In this document: positions 34,283 through 47,700 of the stretch, piece after piece
How the letters are laid out: every line of letters starts with the position of its first letter
Numbering within the stretch: the first letter of the stretch is position 1
Origin: Marsupella aquatica
Lineage: Eukaryota; Marchantiophyta
NCBI GenBank assembly: GCA_973895155.1
Contig: OZ316896.1
Span: 6,572,001-6,636,000 of the forward strand
Length of the DNA: 64,000 nt
Reading direction: 5' to 3'
Made by a program: the position numbers and the translations under genes
Notes under the pieces: generated by a model
Told to the model about the DNA's origin: nothing
Database searches by the model: none
Seen by the model: only the letters and a program-made list of their open reading frames with translations

Positions 34283-35060
34283 GATTGAAGAAGGTAGGTT
34301 ACCTGAATTCAAATGGAGTTGTTGGCATTGCAGCTTGAGTAGCATGGCTCTTTAGAGGGGAACCACATCTTGAACTTATTTGGTCCTATCCGAACAAATT
34401 TTGTTACAAAAGCCGTCCCTGGAAGGATTTGGTGAATGTTCCCACCCCTCTTGATACCCTCCTTGTTGCAATGGCCACAAATCTATTGGTTGTGAAAATT
34501 GAATTTCTAAAGCAGAATGGAGTGTCGCTCAATGTTGGAGGTGGAGATATTGGAACCGGACCAAGTGGACTAGATCTTCGGATTGATGTGAATGTATACC
34601 CGGAAAGAATCAATGTACTTGAGCCTACTATTTGGTGTTTGTCTCAAAATGGAAGGACATGCTTGCACAAAGTGCATCTTACCAGGTCACACTATAAAAA
34701 ATTGAAGTTGCTGAGAAAGAAGTGATGAAAATAATTTGTTTGAGGGGTGTCGCAACAGGTAATGCATGGGGCCCGACATGGGGGCCTAGCATGGGGCAAA
34801 CAATTTTGCATCCAAACGCATAGCCTAGTCTATGATTGCTTACTGGGTTCAGATTTGCTACTTTCCATGCTGTTCTTTCCAAGATTTCTATTGTTGTCAT
34901 GATTGCCCATCAAGAACCTTTCACGCCTTGCAAACATCTATAATGTATTTATAAGACTGTTTTCTCATTGGACCTACGAGAATCTGCCTTGTCAAGTTAG
35001 CCGATACTCACCCTTGGAGAAATACGGCACTTGTTGGAACAGCAGAATTTAGCAGCAACT
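34283..35060 (+). pseudogene. Element 1 transposase, C-terminal piece
   Basis: Continues LKKVGYLNSNGVVGIAA, FRGEPHLELIW, PSGLDLRIDVNVYPERINVLEP, closely matching 58330-57990 in element 2. PCKHLYNVF at about 34925 is the C-terminal half of the SWIM motif; the first C-x-C pair has decayed. The frame shifts near 34740. Confidence 0.75.
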
Positions 35061-36174
35061 TAAACTGGTATTGATGGTGTCGTTTATCTTGCACCGCTAC
35101 ATACTTTGTTGTTTGCCCAATTGTATTATCGTTGAATTAATCTGTGGACCCCTATATTCATCTAGGAATGTGTGTGTGATGAAGGGAAATCAATTTTCAG
35201 CAAGGCGGTAATCGATGGTTTTGAGTCTCCCAGTGATCTTGGTGTGTGCTTGTACAAAAGAGAATGCTCAAAAGATAGAAAAGATCAATCTGGTTGAGAT
35301 GATCTCTCTGGTTTATCAAATGAACGGTTGAATGTGGAGGAATTGACAAAGTTTTTTGACAATTTTTGCTTACACATTGGAGAAATAGTCTTTCTACCAA
35401 ACCTGTTTGATTGTTTGCGAGTTATGTTGAGCATTACCACCACAAGACAGACTGGAGGACAACACTCAGCTGTTGACGAAAGAGCGCTTGTCGTTTCGGT
35501 GGGAAGAACGCACAAAATGGATGAGCCATCACTTTACATGAAGGTTTTGTAGTTTTTTGATTTAAGAAAGCTATGGTGTGAGGGGGAGACCAGCAATTGT
35601 GTCTTTGACAGAGACGTTGCAATTGGAGTCAACCAGTGTTCAGAGTTTGCTTCAGTTGAAGATTGGAGGGACGCAAACAATTCAAGTTGGGAAGCAAGCG
35701 TTGCGGACAAGCGATGACAACGTAATTGAATAAATTTGTGACGATGAAGTTTGTGACGGTGACGAGATTGTGACATCTCTTAATCGAGAAAGGGTTTCCA
35801 ATGAGCCTCAAATTGACAAATTTAGTCAAGTTCCAAATGAGTTTTTGAATTTCTTTGCCTTTTGAATGATTGTGACAATAAGAAATTTTGATAATGAGTT
35901 CATGAATTCTTTTAGTTTTCCAAGATTGAGTCCGACATTGACAAATTCATGTCAGATTTTGTCACGGTACTAAAGAGATGATGAAGTTTTCAATCTCTCT
36001 AGTTTTCTAATGTGTGATATTGGGAGTATTTGTCAAGAATCAGAGAGATCATGAGTATCCAAATTTCTCTAGTTTTCCAATGGACCTAACATTAATAGAT
36101 TTTGTCAAGTACTACTAAGGAAATTATGAGTTTTTAATCTCTAGCTTTCCAATGTTTGTAATATTGAGATATTT
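35061..36174 (+). other. Unassigned flank of element 1 with degenerate about 100-bp repeats
   Basis: A short open stretch (35160-35550) includes NVEELTKFFDNFCLHIGEI, which I do not recognise. From about 35850 a repeated pattern, GTTTTCCAATG...GACAAATT...GTCAAGTACTA...ATCATGAGTTTT, occurs three or more times and continues on the far side of the LINE (44164-44300). It may be the end of element 1 or host repeat DNA. Confidence 0.4.
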
Positions 36175-36548
36175 CCTTGAAGTTTGTTTTCTTTTATTAC
36201 TATAACCACGAAAGACCCCGTGGCAGGGGGATATAGCCCACAGCACCGAAAAAACCAGAAACAGCCACGTCCAATATGAAGGACAGTCAGTGACGCAGAT
36301 TGTGTTTGCCCCAAATCAACAGTGGGGGCCAGCAACAAGCCAAGCATATCATGCACGCCCAGAATTCAGGGGGCCAATATCTATCAAGGCAAACTAACCA
36401 GCTATACACAGCTCTCTTGTACCCGAGCCCTCCAAGGGCCAATACAGAGCAAGGCAAACTAACCACCTATGCACTGCACACAAATGCCCGAGCCATCAGC
36501 TAGAAACCAAGGCAACAATATACTTCGTCCCTGAGATCCAAAAAGACC

Positions 36549-39500
36549 TCAGCCAGACGTGATCCAAACCTGACGACTACGTAGCCACACCACTCTCTCC
36601 TGATTAATAAGCTCTTTAACACGCATCATTCTTGTGCGCCGCCTGCCCAGGGGCAAGCTCAAGCCCACCGCAGTAACATGATCGGCTGCCTCCGATAATA
36701 GGAATCTAAGATCAAATTTCCTGCAGCCATTCGCCTGAAACTCATCTACATTCCGTCCTAACCACAATGACCAGAGGATCTGGTAAAAAATGAATAGATT
36801 TGCAACTGTTCTGTGTTCTCTACCTAGTGTTAGATCCAGCATGGATAACATCCTACTCGAGTAATCAGGAAAGGTGCCTTGGAAGCACCTAGCACTTAAT
36901 GCCCAACATTTGCGGGCATGCACACACTGGGAAAAGAGGTGGGGCATGGTTTCAGTGACACTGCTACACAGCTTGCAAAATCCATCTCCCTTGCCTATGC
37001 AGGATGCTCGGATTCCTGTAAATAATCCGGAGGCTAGGACTCTCCAGACAAAAGTTTTTGCCCGTGAGGATAGATCGGATCTCCACAGCCCAGTCCAGGT
37101 CGCCTTCCATTCACCTACCAATTTTGTGCTACCCCAAGTGCAATTCAGACTAAGAAAATCCTCCACAGTAGGACTAAGTAGAGAGTAAGCCCGCCTATTG
37201 GTAATTCGAAAGGCATTCATAGGGGCCGGATGATCCGCCCATCGCCAACATCGAGCTCCAGTGACATAGTGCATACAACATCCATCAATCTCTGTAACCT
37301 TCTCTAGAAACTCCCTGCAACAGCCTCGCTCACGTGCAGAGAACCCTCTAATGTGTGCCAGTTGTGCAACCAAATCACGCCACGTTTGCAACTCAACTGA
37401 CCAAAGATCTTGGATACTGCGTATGCCCAAGCGTCCACAGAGCACTATTACCGCCATAAAATCCGCATTAGGCCACGACTGAAAGTCCTCAAGGCAGCGT
37501 AGTGTATCCATTACATTCCACCTGCCAGGCATTAAATCCATTGGGGAAAAGATCAGATGAGGTCTTAATTGCATCCAAGCTTTCCATAATCCTCCAGTAT
37601 ATGTAAGGCCATTAAATGATCGTGGAAAGCAAAGCAACATTTTATCCTTGAAAGAATACTTATTCCTCCTGATCCACTTAAAATTTATCCAGCTAACCAA
37701 TTTCAGATTTTCTACAAAGAGGCAGGCCCATTCCGTGCCAGGGGAGTCCAGTGCTCCCGTAAACCATTTAGAGAGAAGAGCGTCCAAGTGGCAACGAAAG
37801 TCTTTCAGCCCCAGGCCCCCATCCATCCTAGGCCTAGCCATTCTAGCCCAAGAGACCAGAGGTACCCTTCTGCCTCCTTCAGAGTTGTAGCCCCACAGAA
37901 AATCCCGACATAGTGCTATCAATTTCCTTGCCAGGCCGTCAGAGGCTTTCAAGAACATAGAATGATAAATGGGTATCGCCTGTAAGATGTGCCTGATCAA
38001 GAGGATCCTCCCAGAGAATGACAGCAGCTTGTTTGGCCCAAGATGACAAGCGTGCACCAATTTTATCAAGAACAAAGCGATGTAAATGATCCTTCCGCAA
38101 CTCCACCCCCAATGGTGCACCCAGATACTTTTGTAGCTCCCCTTTCTTGTTGATTACACACCCTGTATTCGTCAACCACCTTGGTATAGAAGCCATTGCC
38201 AATGGTATGATCACAGACTTGCGTAAATTGAGTCTTGCTCCAGTTGCAGATTTGTAACAGTGTAGCACCATTGTGGCCATGTGGAAGCACTCCTCTGTAG
38301 TAGGGATCAGCATTCCCAAGTCATCCGCAAAGAGTCGATAACAGAGGGTCAGTTCCTCCGATATCTGTATCCCCAGTAGTCTCCCAGCCACTAATTCTGC
38401 ATCCATGAGATCCATAAGGGGCTGGGTCGATATAACAAATAGTAGAGGGGAAAGCGGGCAGCCTTGTCTTACACCTCTCTTTAGCCCAATGGTCTCGGAC
38501 ATCAAGCCATTGACCTGCACACGTGACGACGGTTCAGCAAGCAAAGCCTGTACTAGCTTGATGAAATGGCTGCCAATCCCTAGCAGGTGCATTGTCTCCC
38601 AAATGTACTCATGATTGACTCTATCAAATGCTTTTTCAAAGTCTAATTTGAGAAACAAGGATTCCCTGTGCTTGTTTTTGGTCCAGTCACAAGCTAACCA
38701 GGCTAGTGAGATATTTTCCAAAATGTTCCTGCTAGGAATGAATCCTGTCTGCTGTGGGTTAATCAGCTTGGGAAGGATAACCATCAACCAATTGGCCAGT
38801 ATTTTGGCAATGAGCTTGTAAATGGTGTTCAGCATGGTCAGGGGTCTCCAGTCCTTCAGAAGCCTCTTATCTAGTTTCTTGGGGATAAACTTAATGATAC
38901 CATTGTTAATGCCAGCAGCTAAGTTGCCAGACAACCAAAACACCTATATCATGGCAATGAGATCCGTCTCAATAAAGTGCCAGCAAGCCCGATAAACCTC
39001 TGCTGTCATTCCATCAGGGCCAGGGGCCTTATGAGATGGCATTTGCCAAAGAGTATCTTTGATTTCTTTACCATTGGGGAGCACTTCTAATCTTGTCAGT
39101 TCAGCGTAGGTTAAGGTGTGTCTAGTGTGAGCGAGGAGAGAGCTCCTGGCCTTCCTCATCTCCCCAAGCTCACCTGTAGTCAGATCAGGGGGGGCATACA
39201 GATCTAAACATTGTCTGGCTACTTCCCTCAGAATGTGAGCGGGTTCAGTAATCTCTGCTCCGTCTGCAGTGGTAAGAGATCTCATAGCTTCCCTGCTTTG
39301 CTTTGCTGCTACCGTAGCAAAATAAAATTTAGTGGGCTCTTCACCTTCTCCTAGCCATTTTATCCTTGCTAGTCGTCTCCCAACATGTGCCTCTTCCATC
39401 TCCATTGCATGCAGGAGATCCTCAGCAATTATATATTCTCTCATATCCTCCTCTAAGTTGTCCTCCAGCAGGGACTCTTTCAGAGTTTGAAGCCGAGTCC

Positions 39501-40467
39501 GCAGGAGGTTCATCTCTTCCGCTCGTGCTTTAGGGGAGCCCTGTTTTAAATGGTACATCTTGCGCAAATGGCAGGAAGCTCATTCAAAAGCCAACAGTGG
39601 CTCAGTGTAGTTGCCCTTCCCCAGCTTCTAGGCTCCTTCCAATGCCTCCAGATGATCTTTGTTTCTGACCACAGCCGGGTTCGCTTTAAACCACACCGGC
39701 CCACCCGGGGGACAACCGATGTCCTCCCTATCTCCCAGTCAAATTATGATCACTACAGGATCGTGGTCAGAAAGTGCTGACCCCCCATCATGTATCAGTT
39801 CCAATAGGTCCCCCAACCATTCCCCTTTTTCACTGAAGTAAAATCGATCCAGACGTGACTGCACAATTACCTCGTTTCTGCATCTGCGCCAGGTAAAATG
39901 GGAGCCAGTAACCTCTTTAATCAGCAATGCATCCGCCAGATCTAGCCGGACTTTCAAAAAACGCCAAAACTTGGCTTCCCGGCCCTTAAGCAAAGGTGAT
40001 AGCCCACTCAAATCTTCTCTAAGTTCTGTCATGTTAAAATCCCCACCAAGAATCCAATTGCCTTGAGGAAGGAGTGATTTCAGCTCGTGCCATAAGCAAG
40101 CCCGTAGTCGAGGCGAGTTCGGAGCATAGATGCTAACCATTCCAAATTTTCCTCCTTCCGATTCTATCACAGCCCATACGGCCCTTCCCAGGTCAATCAC
40201 GCTCGTTGCCAATATCTTCAGATCAGGGTGAATCAGCAGAGCAGACCCCCCCCGACCCTCATCTGGTGCAAAAGTGAGGTGCTGATATAGCGGCAGTATA
40301 GCCCTCAGAGCAATATCCAGCTGAAATTGATTTGCTTTTATTTCTTGTAACGCCAGAATATCTATCTTCTCTCTACAGGATTCAATCCAGTTCCTGACTA
40401 CCATTTTCCTATTAGGTTCACACAATCCGCATACATTCCAGGAAGCAATCCAAAGCAGGCATGTCAT
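36549..40467 (-). pseudogene. LINE ORF2: endonuclease and reverse transcriptase (broken)
   Basis: The endonuclease begins at 40467 with ASWNVCGL, LALQEIKA and GGDFNM, ending SALSDHDP near 39750. Reverse transcriptase (38943-37940) has LDFEKAFDRVNHEY, GVRQGCPLSPLLF and the catalytic FADD in LFADDLGM. The C-terminal part (38120-36549) includes RAKTFVWRVL, and a C-x2-C...H...C knuckle-like segment CKLCSSVTETMPHLFSQC. Stops at 39739 (TGA) and 38944 (TAG) replace residues that are R and Q in the sister LINE at 44.4-49.5 kb; a frameshift lies near 38050. The protein would nick DNA and copy the element RNA at the nick. Confidence 0.93.
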
Positions 40468-40508
40468 ACTTCGACCCCCTTTCCGCTACCAGAGTAGAGT
40501 GCCAATCC

Positions 40509-42598
40509 TCAAATGCGTGCACGTCCACCCGGGGAGGAGCCATTGCCATCCCTTGCAGTGATAAGGCCTTGACGGTGACGCGGAGTATCCACAATAGTAT
40601 CCTCCGTCATTGTATCATTCAGGCCTGTCAAGAGTGGGAGCTGGCCACCAGAGGGGACGGCCCTCCATCTAGGGGACCGCTCAGCTTCCATTCTGCTATC
40701 CTCTCCATCCATTCCTGTCCCTGCATCCGACACAATTGTGGGTGAGAAATGTAAGGAACGTTGCTTTTTAGAGTCCTGAGTGCTACTGTCCTTTACAGGA
40801 GGCGGCGTCCGAGTATCCAGCTTCCGAACTCTCTCTTTCCCTTTACCAGAGACATACTCCTCGTATTCGGACATCTCTAAGTCCACATCAGAATCTTCGT
40901 GATATGAAAACGCCTCGGGGTCTACATTCTGTGAGTGCACAACCAAGGTTCCAGGTTAGCAGAGGCGAGCTGACATCTCCAGACGGAACAAAGATACTTG
41001 CGTCGGCCAAAAGCTTAGTAACTGTCGGGGCAGGCGAGGATATCAGGTTCCCTTGTTCTTTAGTGGGCAGGGTGATCAAATCTTTCTGAGGGATGGAAAT
41101 TCCTCCCGCAAGAGCCACACGTTCCCGTGGAATGCCACTAGTCAGAATCGGTATCACTTTAGGCACATCCTCAATGTGTTCCAATAAGGACTCCACCGTG
41201 TTGAGGTCAGTTGCCACCGATGGGCCGCCAGCGCAAGGCAAATGCTTGTCTCTGCCCCTGGCACGCAGATTCGAGGCCAATTGTGTCCTCAGTACCTCAT
41301 CGGGGTCCCCTTCAGCCACCCCATCAAGTTCCTCAGGTGTGTGAGCGTCCTCCTCCCCTTCAATGTGCTCAGCAGACGTGTTGGCCGCCTCTTCAAAGCC
41401 ATCTCTGCATTCTCTAGCTAAGTGTCCCTTCTTATTACATTTAAAGCAGTGAAATGGTATATTCTTGAATTGAATAGGTTGCCAGATGATAATATCCTCT
41501 CGGATCCTCACACGAGCGCTGAAAGGAACCTCTCATTCCGTATCCCAAAGGATACAAGCTCTGTCATGTGAGTATGAGTTGTATTCATCCCCCTGGATGT
41601 AGTGCAGCAACTTGCCCAGTGATTCTGCGATCTTAATCCGGCACCCTTCCAACACCAGTGCCCGAAAAGGAAGCTCAATCTAGACTGGTAGTTTGGTATA
41701 TTTCTCTGTCGAATATCAAATGTGGGGTCCCATGGGAATGTAAAGATTAGTTTGCGTTCAATGAACCATGGAGCAGCAGACAGAGCAAGATCCCGATGAT
41801 CAGCACTCGCAAAGACTACCAGGTAAAAGTTCTTACCAACGAATTTGACCTGCAGCACCGGCCAGCCTCGCCCACATACCATTTGCTCATCTATCCAAGC
41901 TCGAAAAGTGGGAAGCATCGGAGGTCTATCAGTGAAATAACAAAGTAGAGCACAATTGGACAATTGTCAAACATTGTTGGCTGCTTCTTCCAATGGCCAT
42001 TCCAATGTAGTAAAGAGTTTATGGTGCCAGTCATCCTTTGTGACTTCTCCAATCTCTTTTAGTATGTTAATGCAATCCTCGGTAACAACAGCCGGTTCTA
42101 TCCCTGATCCAAAAGCAGCATTCTTCCAATTGGCAGACTTCTCCTGAACATGAGTCGGAGTACGGCCAAGCATTGTGTCCTATGCCACCGGAGTCCTTTG
42201 GGGAGCATGAGGCATTTCAGCATCCCTGGGGGTGCTAGACGTGGTTGGCTTTGCATTTTCCTTGTTCTCAATTCCCTCCACAGGGTGTGCACGATGCAGA
42301 TCCTTGGTGGAGTTGTATCCTCCTGATTGATCCGCAAAGAGATTGTAAGTTGGCTGAGCAACGAACGGGGGGCGTCCCGACCTAGCGGAGAAAGGTCCAT
42401 GTCCACCTCCGCAAAGTGGCGAACTCCAAGAATCCTGTCTGCTGAATTGCTCATGTCCATAGATATCCTGCCCCTGGAACTCCTGATAAGGTCGAGCCCC
42501 ATGATAGCCAGCAGCACGAGAGGAATTCTCACCCTCCCATCCACCCGTTCTGCCATACTCCATGGTGAGTCCACTCGAAGCAAAGAGCATCGATGCAA
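40509..42598 (-). pseudogene. LINE ORF1: RNA-binding protein with zinc knuckle (broken)
   Basis: Three frames together cover ORF1. About 41960-41700 encodes a plant L1-type N-terminal domain (WPVLQVKFVGKNFYLVVF, LALSAAPWF). CFKCNKKGHLAREC at about 41440 is the CCHC knuckle. A charged linker leads to AFSYHEDSDVDLEMSEYEEY, a motif repeated in the sister LINE. The N-terminal portion (42598-42098) is low in recognisable sequence. Confidence 0.75.
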
Positions 42599-44163
42599 AA
42601 GAATGTGAGCTTGGATCTCGGTCTCACCTTGTTTGGATTGTTGTGTAAGTGTCGTTCAAGTGTGTCTATCCAACCCTTCTTTGAACACAGCCGACCTTGG
42701 GCACGTATTGCTCCTTATCCAAGTGCGTTGATAAGTATTGTTGCAAATACTTAATATCGTTGCAGTTCAATCTTATCCTAGCTAGATAATCCGAGGTTCC
42801 CCAGGCCCCCAGCTCAATAATCTTCGAGCAAAGGGTTGGAGTTCATCCGGCGTTCAACAAGGCTTGATCGTGCAGGCATTTAGCTAGTAGAGGAGTCCAA
42901 TGCACCTTCAGCTAGTAGCGCCGCAGTGGCCCCGCATCCAGTGTCGTGTCGTCAAAAGAAGTCTCGAGTAACCGGCAGCGGCAGATTCAAGCCTTCCAAT
43001 ACTACGCCCTCAAGAGATAGTCAATGGGAGCATGGCAAATTCCACTTCAGAGTGTCACCGTACCATCTCGCTTCGCCTTGTAGAAATTATCTTGAACCAT
43101 CTAGGACAGAGATGGAGTGCTCAACCACGATCCCAGTGGGGCACAGAGCGTACTCCCCTATGATCCTGGTGTAGTACCCCATAAAACGCTCCACGATTCC
43201 GTAAGCCTCCAGTTTACATCCGAGGTAGCTAATAAACAATTTGCGCTTCCAACTTAGACCATCGCATCAGAGTTCACCTGTGAATGTTCGGAAGCCCCAA
43301 AGCTTAACGGGGCCAAGCACAATCTAGACCTAGCCAATACCTCAGACCTCAACCTCCCAGCGATCAGTCGATGGCAGGCCCCGCAGTCCAATGCTCACCT
43401 TGTGTAATCCCTCCGATTGTCAACTGTTGGGCATAATGCTGTAGTGCACTGACCTTCGTATCGCCACTCAGAGGTCTTCCCAATTCAAGGTAGTAATGCG
43501 CAATGCTGCCGCTCGCCGTCTATTATGCAGTGTGCAATTCAGCTTACGGCCTGTCAATACAGGCTTAGCTCATACCAAAAATCTTTCTTCCCTGTCCAGC
43601 ACCGCCCATAATTCTCCTGCTACCCTATTTCAATTTAATCAATGCAGACAGCTCTCTCCACGCTGCAGCCTTACCTATTCACGTCCTTAGCTCCAATTCT
43701 CATTCATTTCCCATGAGAACTCCCTTGTCTTTGTTAACTTCCATTGACTATCAAACAAATGCGAATTCTCGCATCCACCCTTCCTTGTCCCAATCCCACT
43801 TGTAGCGAAATCCACTCAACGCACACCCTCTTAAGGATCACCGCGGCCCAAGTCCAAACATTCCCGCATCACTTGGCCCCGCAAATCTCAAATGATCTCC
43901 CCCGACGCACACTTCCTCAAAGCAAAATTCAATCCCTAATATTGGTTAGCGAGTAACTCATACTTCCAATAACCAAAACTCCTGTAAAGACAGTCAATTG
44001 GAAGCAAAACACCCAGCTGCAACGAGGCATCCACCCGCAACATAACAGCCAGATGACGGGCTCAGCAATCCAACAGTCAATTTCTAACCTACTGTTACCC
44101 AGGTCTGTCAGCTCTGCCTTTTCTTCAGCTCTCTTCAGCTCCTTCTTCCTCTCAACTCTCTCA
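42599..44163 (-). other. LINE 5' untranslated region
   Basis: About 1.56 kb between the presumed ORF1 start and the right target-site duplication. No credible ORF. It probably holds an internal promoter. Confidence 0.5.
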
Positions 44164-44440
44164 TAATATTGAGATATTTAATCAAGAGAGTACTAAAGAG
44201 GTCATGAGTTTCTAAATCTTGATCTTGAGTTTTCCACTGAATCAAACATTGACAGTTTCATCAAGTACTAGTGTTTGTGAAGAATTTCCTGATGAGAGTA
44301 AAGTTTTTAGCCGATATCATAAGATTTTGCCTCATGTGAGGAAAATTATTTATGGTAACAAAAAATTGTTTTGTTTTTTCATGTCACGGTGTAAATACTC
44401 ATCAAAAGGATCACTTACTTTTCCAATCATTCAACACTTT
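44164..44440 (+). other. Continuation of element 1 flank beyond the LINE
   Basis: Joins to 36174 when the LINE is removed; it continues the degenerate repeat and an open stretch with LPHVRKIIYGNKKLFCFF. No known domain. Confidence 0.35.
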
Positions 44441-44705
44441 TAACCTTTTTTTCTTCATTTTTTCATTTTCTTCATTTTTGAATTTCTCATTTTTCCTTGG
44501 AATGGATTTTTTATAAATTTTAATACCGTGAAACCCCACGGATAGGGGGGGACAACAAAGGCCAATGCAGCCAGAACCTAACAACATAGCAGGGGCAACA
44601 GTCCGGGGCCAACACACCCCAACAGCCCCACACCCCCAACAGGGCCCCTGGGAGCCCAAGAAAACTAATGAGCAACTAACAATGACACTACCACGCCAAA
44701 AGACA

Positions 44706-47700
44706 TCACACCACGCCACCACCAAAGCGAAGCCGACCAGCCCGAAACCAACCCTGACGATGAAAAGCAAGCCATTCGCCGGCCCGGCTCACCCGGGCAT
44801 GACGCCTGCCAAGCGGAAAATGGCAGCCCACAGCAAACAAGTGATCTGCCGTCTCAGTGAGCACCAAACCAAAATCAAATTTCCTACCAGCACCGGCCTG
44901 GAACATATGATCATTACGGGCCCTCCAAATCATCCACAACATTTGGTAAAGCATAAACAGCTTCACAGAATGAATAACTTCCTTCCCCAGGGAATCATCC
45001 AACAGGGGCAATAGACCAACACCGAAAGGCACCCGTAGAGTCCCAAGCACATCCCTATACATCTGCCAGCACCTGATAGCAAACTTGCATTGAACAAACA
45101 GATGTGGCATCGACTCCAGCAGCCCACTGCAATACTTGCATTCGCCGTTACTAGCTTTAATTCTAAGAGCCCTCTCACCCGTGAACAGACCCCCAACAAT
45201 CACCCTCCATATGAAGGTCTTGGCCCTGCAAGAGAGATCGGACCTCCACAGTTGACTCCATCTCTTATTCCACTCCATCTCAGTCCCATTTGATGACCAG
45301 ATACAGTTCAGACGCTCATAGAATGACACAGATGGTCTAAGAAACTCATACACCCTGCAATTTGCAATATCAAAGTTCTTCAGGGGCCCAACCTTATCAG
45401 CCCATCTCCACCTCCGAGCCCCAGGGTCCAGGTTCAGGGTACAGGAGCCAGACGCCCAGATCTTCGCCAAAAATGCCTTAGTCAAACCGCGTTGCTCCTC
45501 AGAGAAACCCCTCATTTGATGCCACCGCAGGGGCATCTCCTTCCAACCAGCACTCTCCGTACACCATCCATCCCTAATACTTCTCAAGCCCAGCCTGCCA
45601 CAAATGGCAGTGATCCCTAATATATCCTCGTTTGGCAGCGAGTTAAACTCTGTAATGCATCTCAGGGTATCCTGAATGCTCCAGCGCCCTGGAATACCCC
45701 ACATCCCAGGTTTGAACGAGAGATGTGCTCTCACCTGCTCCCAGGCCTTCCACAGACCAGCGGTATATGAAAGACCACCTCCGGTGCGGGGAGAACACAG
45801 CAAAAGCTTATCCTTGAGCGAATACTGATTCCTGCGTATGACCTTGTAATTCAACCAGCCCATTAAGGAGAGGTTTGCAGCAAGCATTCTAGCCCATTCC
45901 AGATCAGGGGAATTCAGAGCTTTAATAAACCATTGTGACAAAAGAGCATCTGAGTGGCTCTTAAAGTCTTTAAAGCCCAGGCCACCTTCGACCTTTGGCA
46001 GAGACATCTTTGCCCAAGCAACCAACGGAATTTTCCTCCCTCCAGCAGGATTATAACCCCACAAGAAGTCGCGACTGAGAGCACTCAGTTTCATTGCCAA
46101 CTCGGCTGAAGCTTTGAAATGCATGATGTGATAAATTGGGATTGCCTGCAACACATGTTTTACTAATAAGGTCCTCCCTGTAAATGAGAGCAGCTTGTTA
46201 GTCCAAGATGCTAGCCGACCACTCACTTTATCCAGACAGAATTTGTGAAGTTGCTCCGTCCTCAAACCCACACCAATGGGGGCCCCAAGGTACTTTTGTA
46301 TCTCCCCTCTCTGGCAAACGTGACATCCAACTTCCAGCAGCCACCGTGGGATGACATTAAGAGCCAGCGGGATCACCACAGATTTACGCAGGTTCAACCG
46401 GGCTCCAGAGGCCGTCTCATAGCACGCCAACGCCACCGTGGCCTCCTTGAAAGCCTGCTCTGAGGCAGGAATAAACATACCCACATCATCTGCAAACAGA
46501 CGATAACAGATAGTCAATGTTTCTGAAATTGCAATACCACTCATCCTACCCGCAGCCAACTCCGCATCTAGGAAGTCCATTAATGGTTGGGTTGAAATGA
46601 CAAAAAGCGGTGGCGATAGAGGACAGCCTTGACGCACACCCCTTAGCAATTCAATCGGCCCAGAGCAATAACCATTCACCAGAACCCTCGATGAAGCTTG
46701 CGAAAGAAGAGCTTGTACAAGCTTAATGAAATGACTGCTTATGCCCAATACGTGCATAGTCTCCCATATACTCATGGTTAACTCGATCAAACGCCTTTTC
46801 AAAGTCCAGCTTTAGAAAAAGTGATTCAGCCTTCTGCTTCTGCACCCAATCGCACGCCAACCATGCCAGTGAAATGTTCTCCAGGATATGACGACCTGGG
46901 ATAAAACCAGTCTGCTGCGGGCTGATCATCTGGTTCAATAGAGGCTTCAGCCGCAAAGCCAAGATCTTGGCAATGATCTTGTATACCATGTTGAGCATCG
47001 TGAGCGGTTGCCAGTCTTTAAGGAGTCGTTTATCAGGTTTTTTCGGAATCAGCTTGATGATCCCCTCCTTGATCCCCCTGTCCAGCTCCCCAGTAAGCCA
47101 GAATGCTTGAATCATCTCTACCAGATCTTCTCCAATAAAGTCCCAACAAGCACGGTACACCTCTGCAGTCATCCCGTCCGGCCCAGGTGATTTGTCGCAA
47201 GGGAGCATCCATAATACATCTTTCACTTCCTTAGTTGTGGGCAAAGCATCCATTCTCCTCATTGCCCCATTCGAAAGTGCAAACCTCGTGTTCTGCAGAA
47301 GCCTTGACCGTTCCCTCCTTTGCACCACTCCCTCGTCCCAGGTCATTTCAGGAGGAGAGTAGAGAGCCGAGCACATCCGCTGTACTTCCTTCAGTATAAT
47401 CTGTGGTTCTGTAATCTCCGTTCCATCATCTCTTATCAGCAACTTCATTGCTTCCCGAGCTTGCTTCGCTTTGATAGTGGCAAAAAAGAATTTAGAAGAT
47501 TCCTCTCCTTCTCCCAGCCATTTAACTCTTGCAAGTCTACGGCCTCTGTTCGCCACTTCAAATTCTGTCAAATGCAAAGTATCCTCCATTAACACGTAAT
47601 CCAGAATGTCTGTCTCAGTCTGTGAGTCCAAAATGGCATTTTTAAGAGTGCGCAATTTTGCCCTTAAGAACTCCAGTTCTTCCTCTGCCTCCTTTGGTCG

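Larger units (their letters stand above)
8786..35060. mobile_element. Element 1: decayed two-gene DNA transposon, split by nested insertions
   Basis: With later insertions removed, the pieces 8786-10060, 25451-27423, 31597-33985 and 34291-35060 line up collinearly with the better copy at 57.3-64 kb: a ParB-like gene on the minus strand, a divergent intergenic region, then a MULE-like transposase gene on the plus strand. The two halves of the ParB-like gene are contiguous across the gypsy insertion, with CTGG/TTGG at the junctions (a 4-bp target duplication with one transition). The two halves of the transposase are contiguous across the copia insertion, with a 5-bp AAGGA duplication. Outer ends and terminal inverted repeats are not identified, so 8786 and 35060 are minimum limits. 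The element predates the insertions it hosts. Confidence 0.75.
36175..44163 (-). mobile_element. Full-length L1-like LINE with 16-bp target-site duplication
   Basis: TAATATTGAGATATTT is present at 36159-36174 and again at 44164-44179. Between are, on the minus strand, a 1.5-kb 5' region, ORF1 with a zinc knuckle, ORF2 with apurinic endonuclease, reverse transcriptase and a C-terminal zinc region, and a 3' UTR ending near a T-rich plus-strand tract. Both ORFs are broken by stops and frameshifts. Confidence 0.92.

Noticed and set aside
37720-37745. CCGTGCCAGG match to the MITE terminal repeat
   Set aside because: Falls in LINE ORF2 coding sequence conserved for its protein; the match does not extend.
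40904-41417. Plus-strand ORFs over LINE ORF1
   Set aside because: Shadows of the minus-strand LINE ORF1 with its zinc knuckle.
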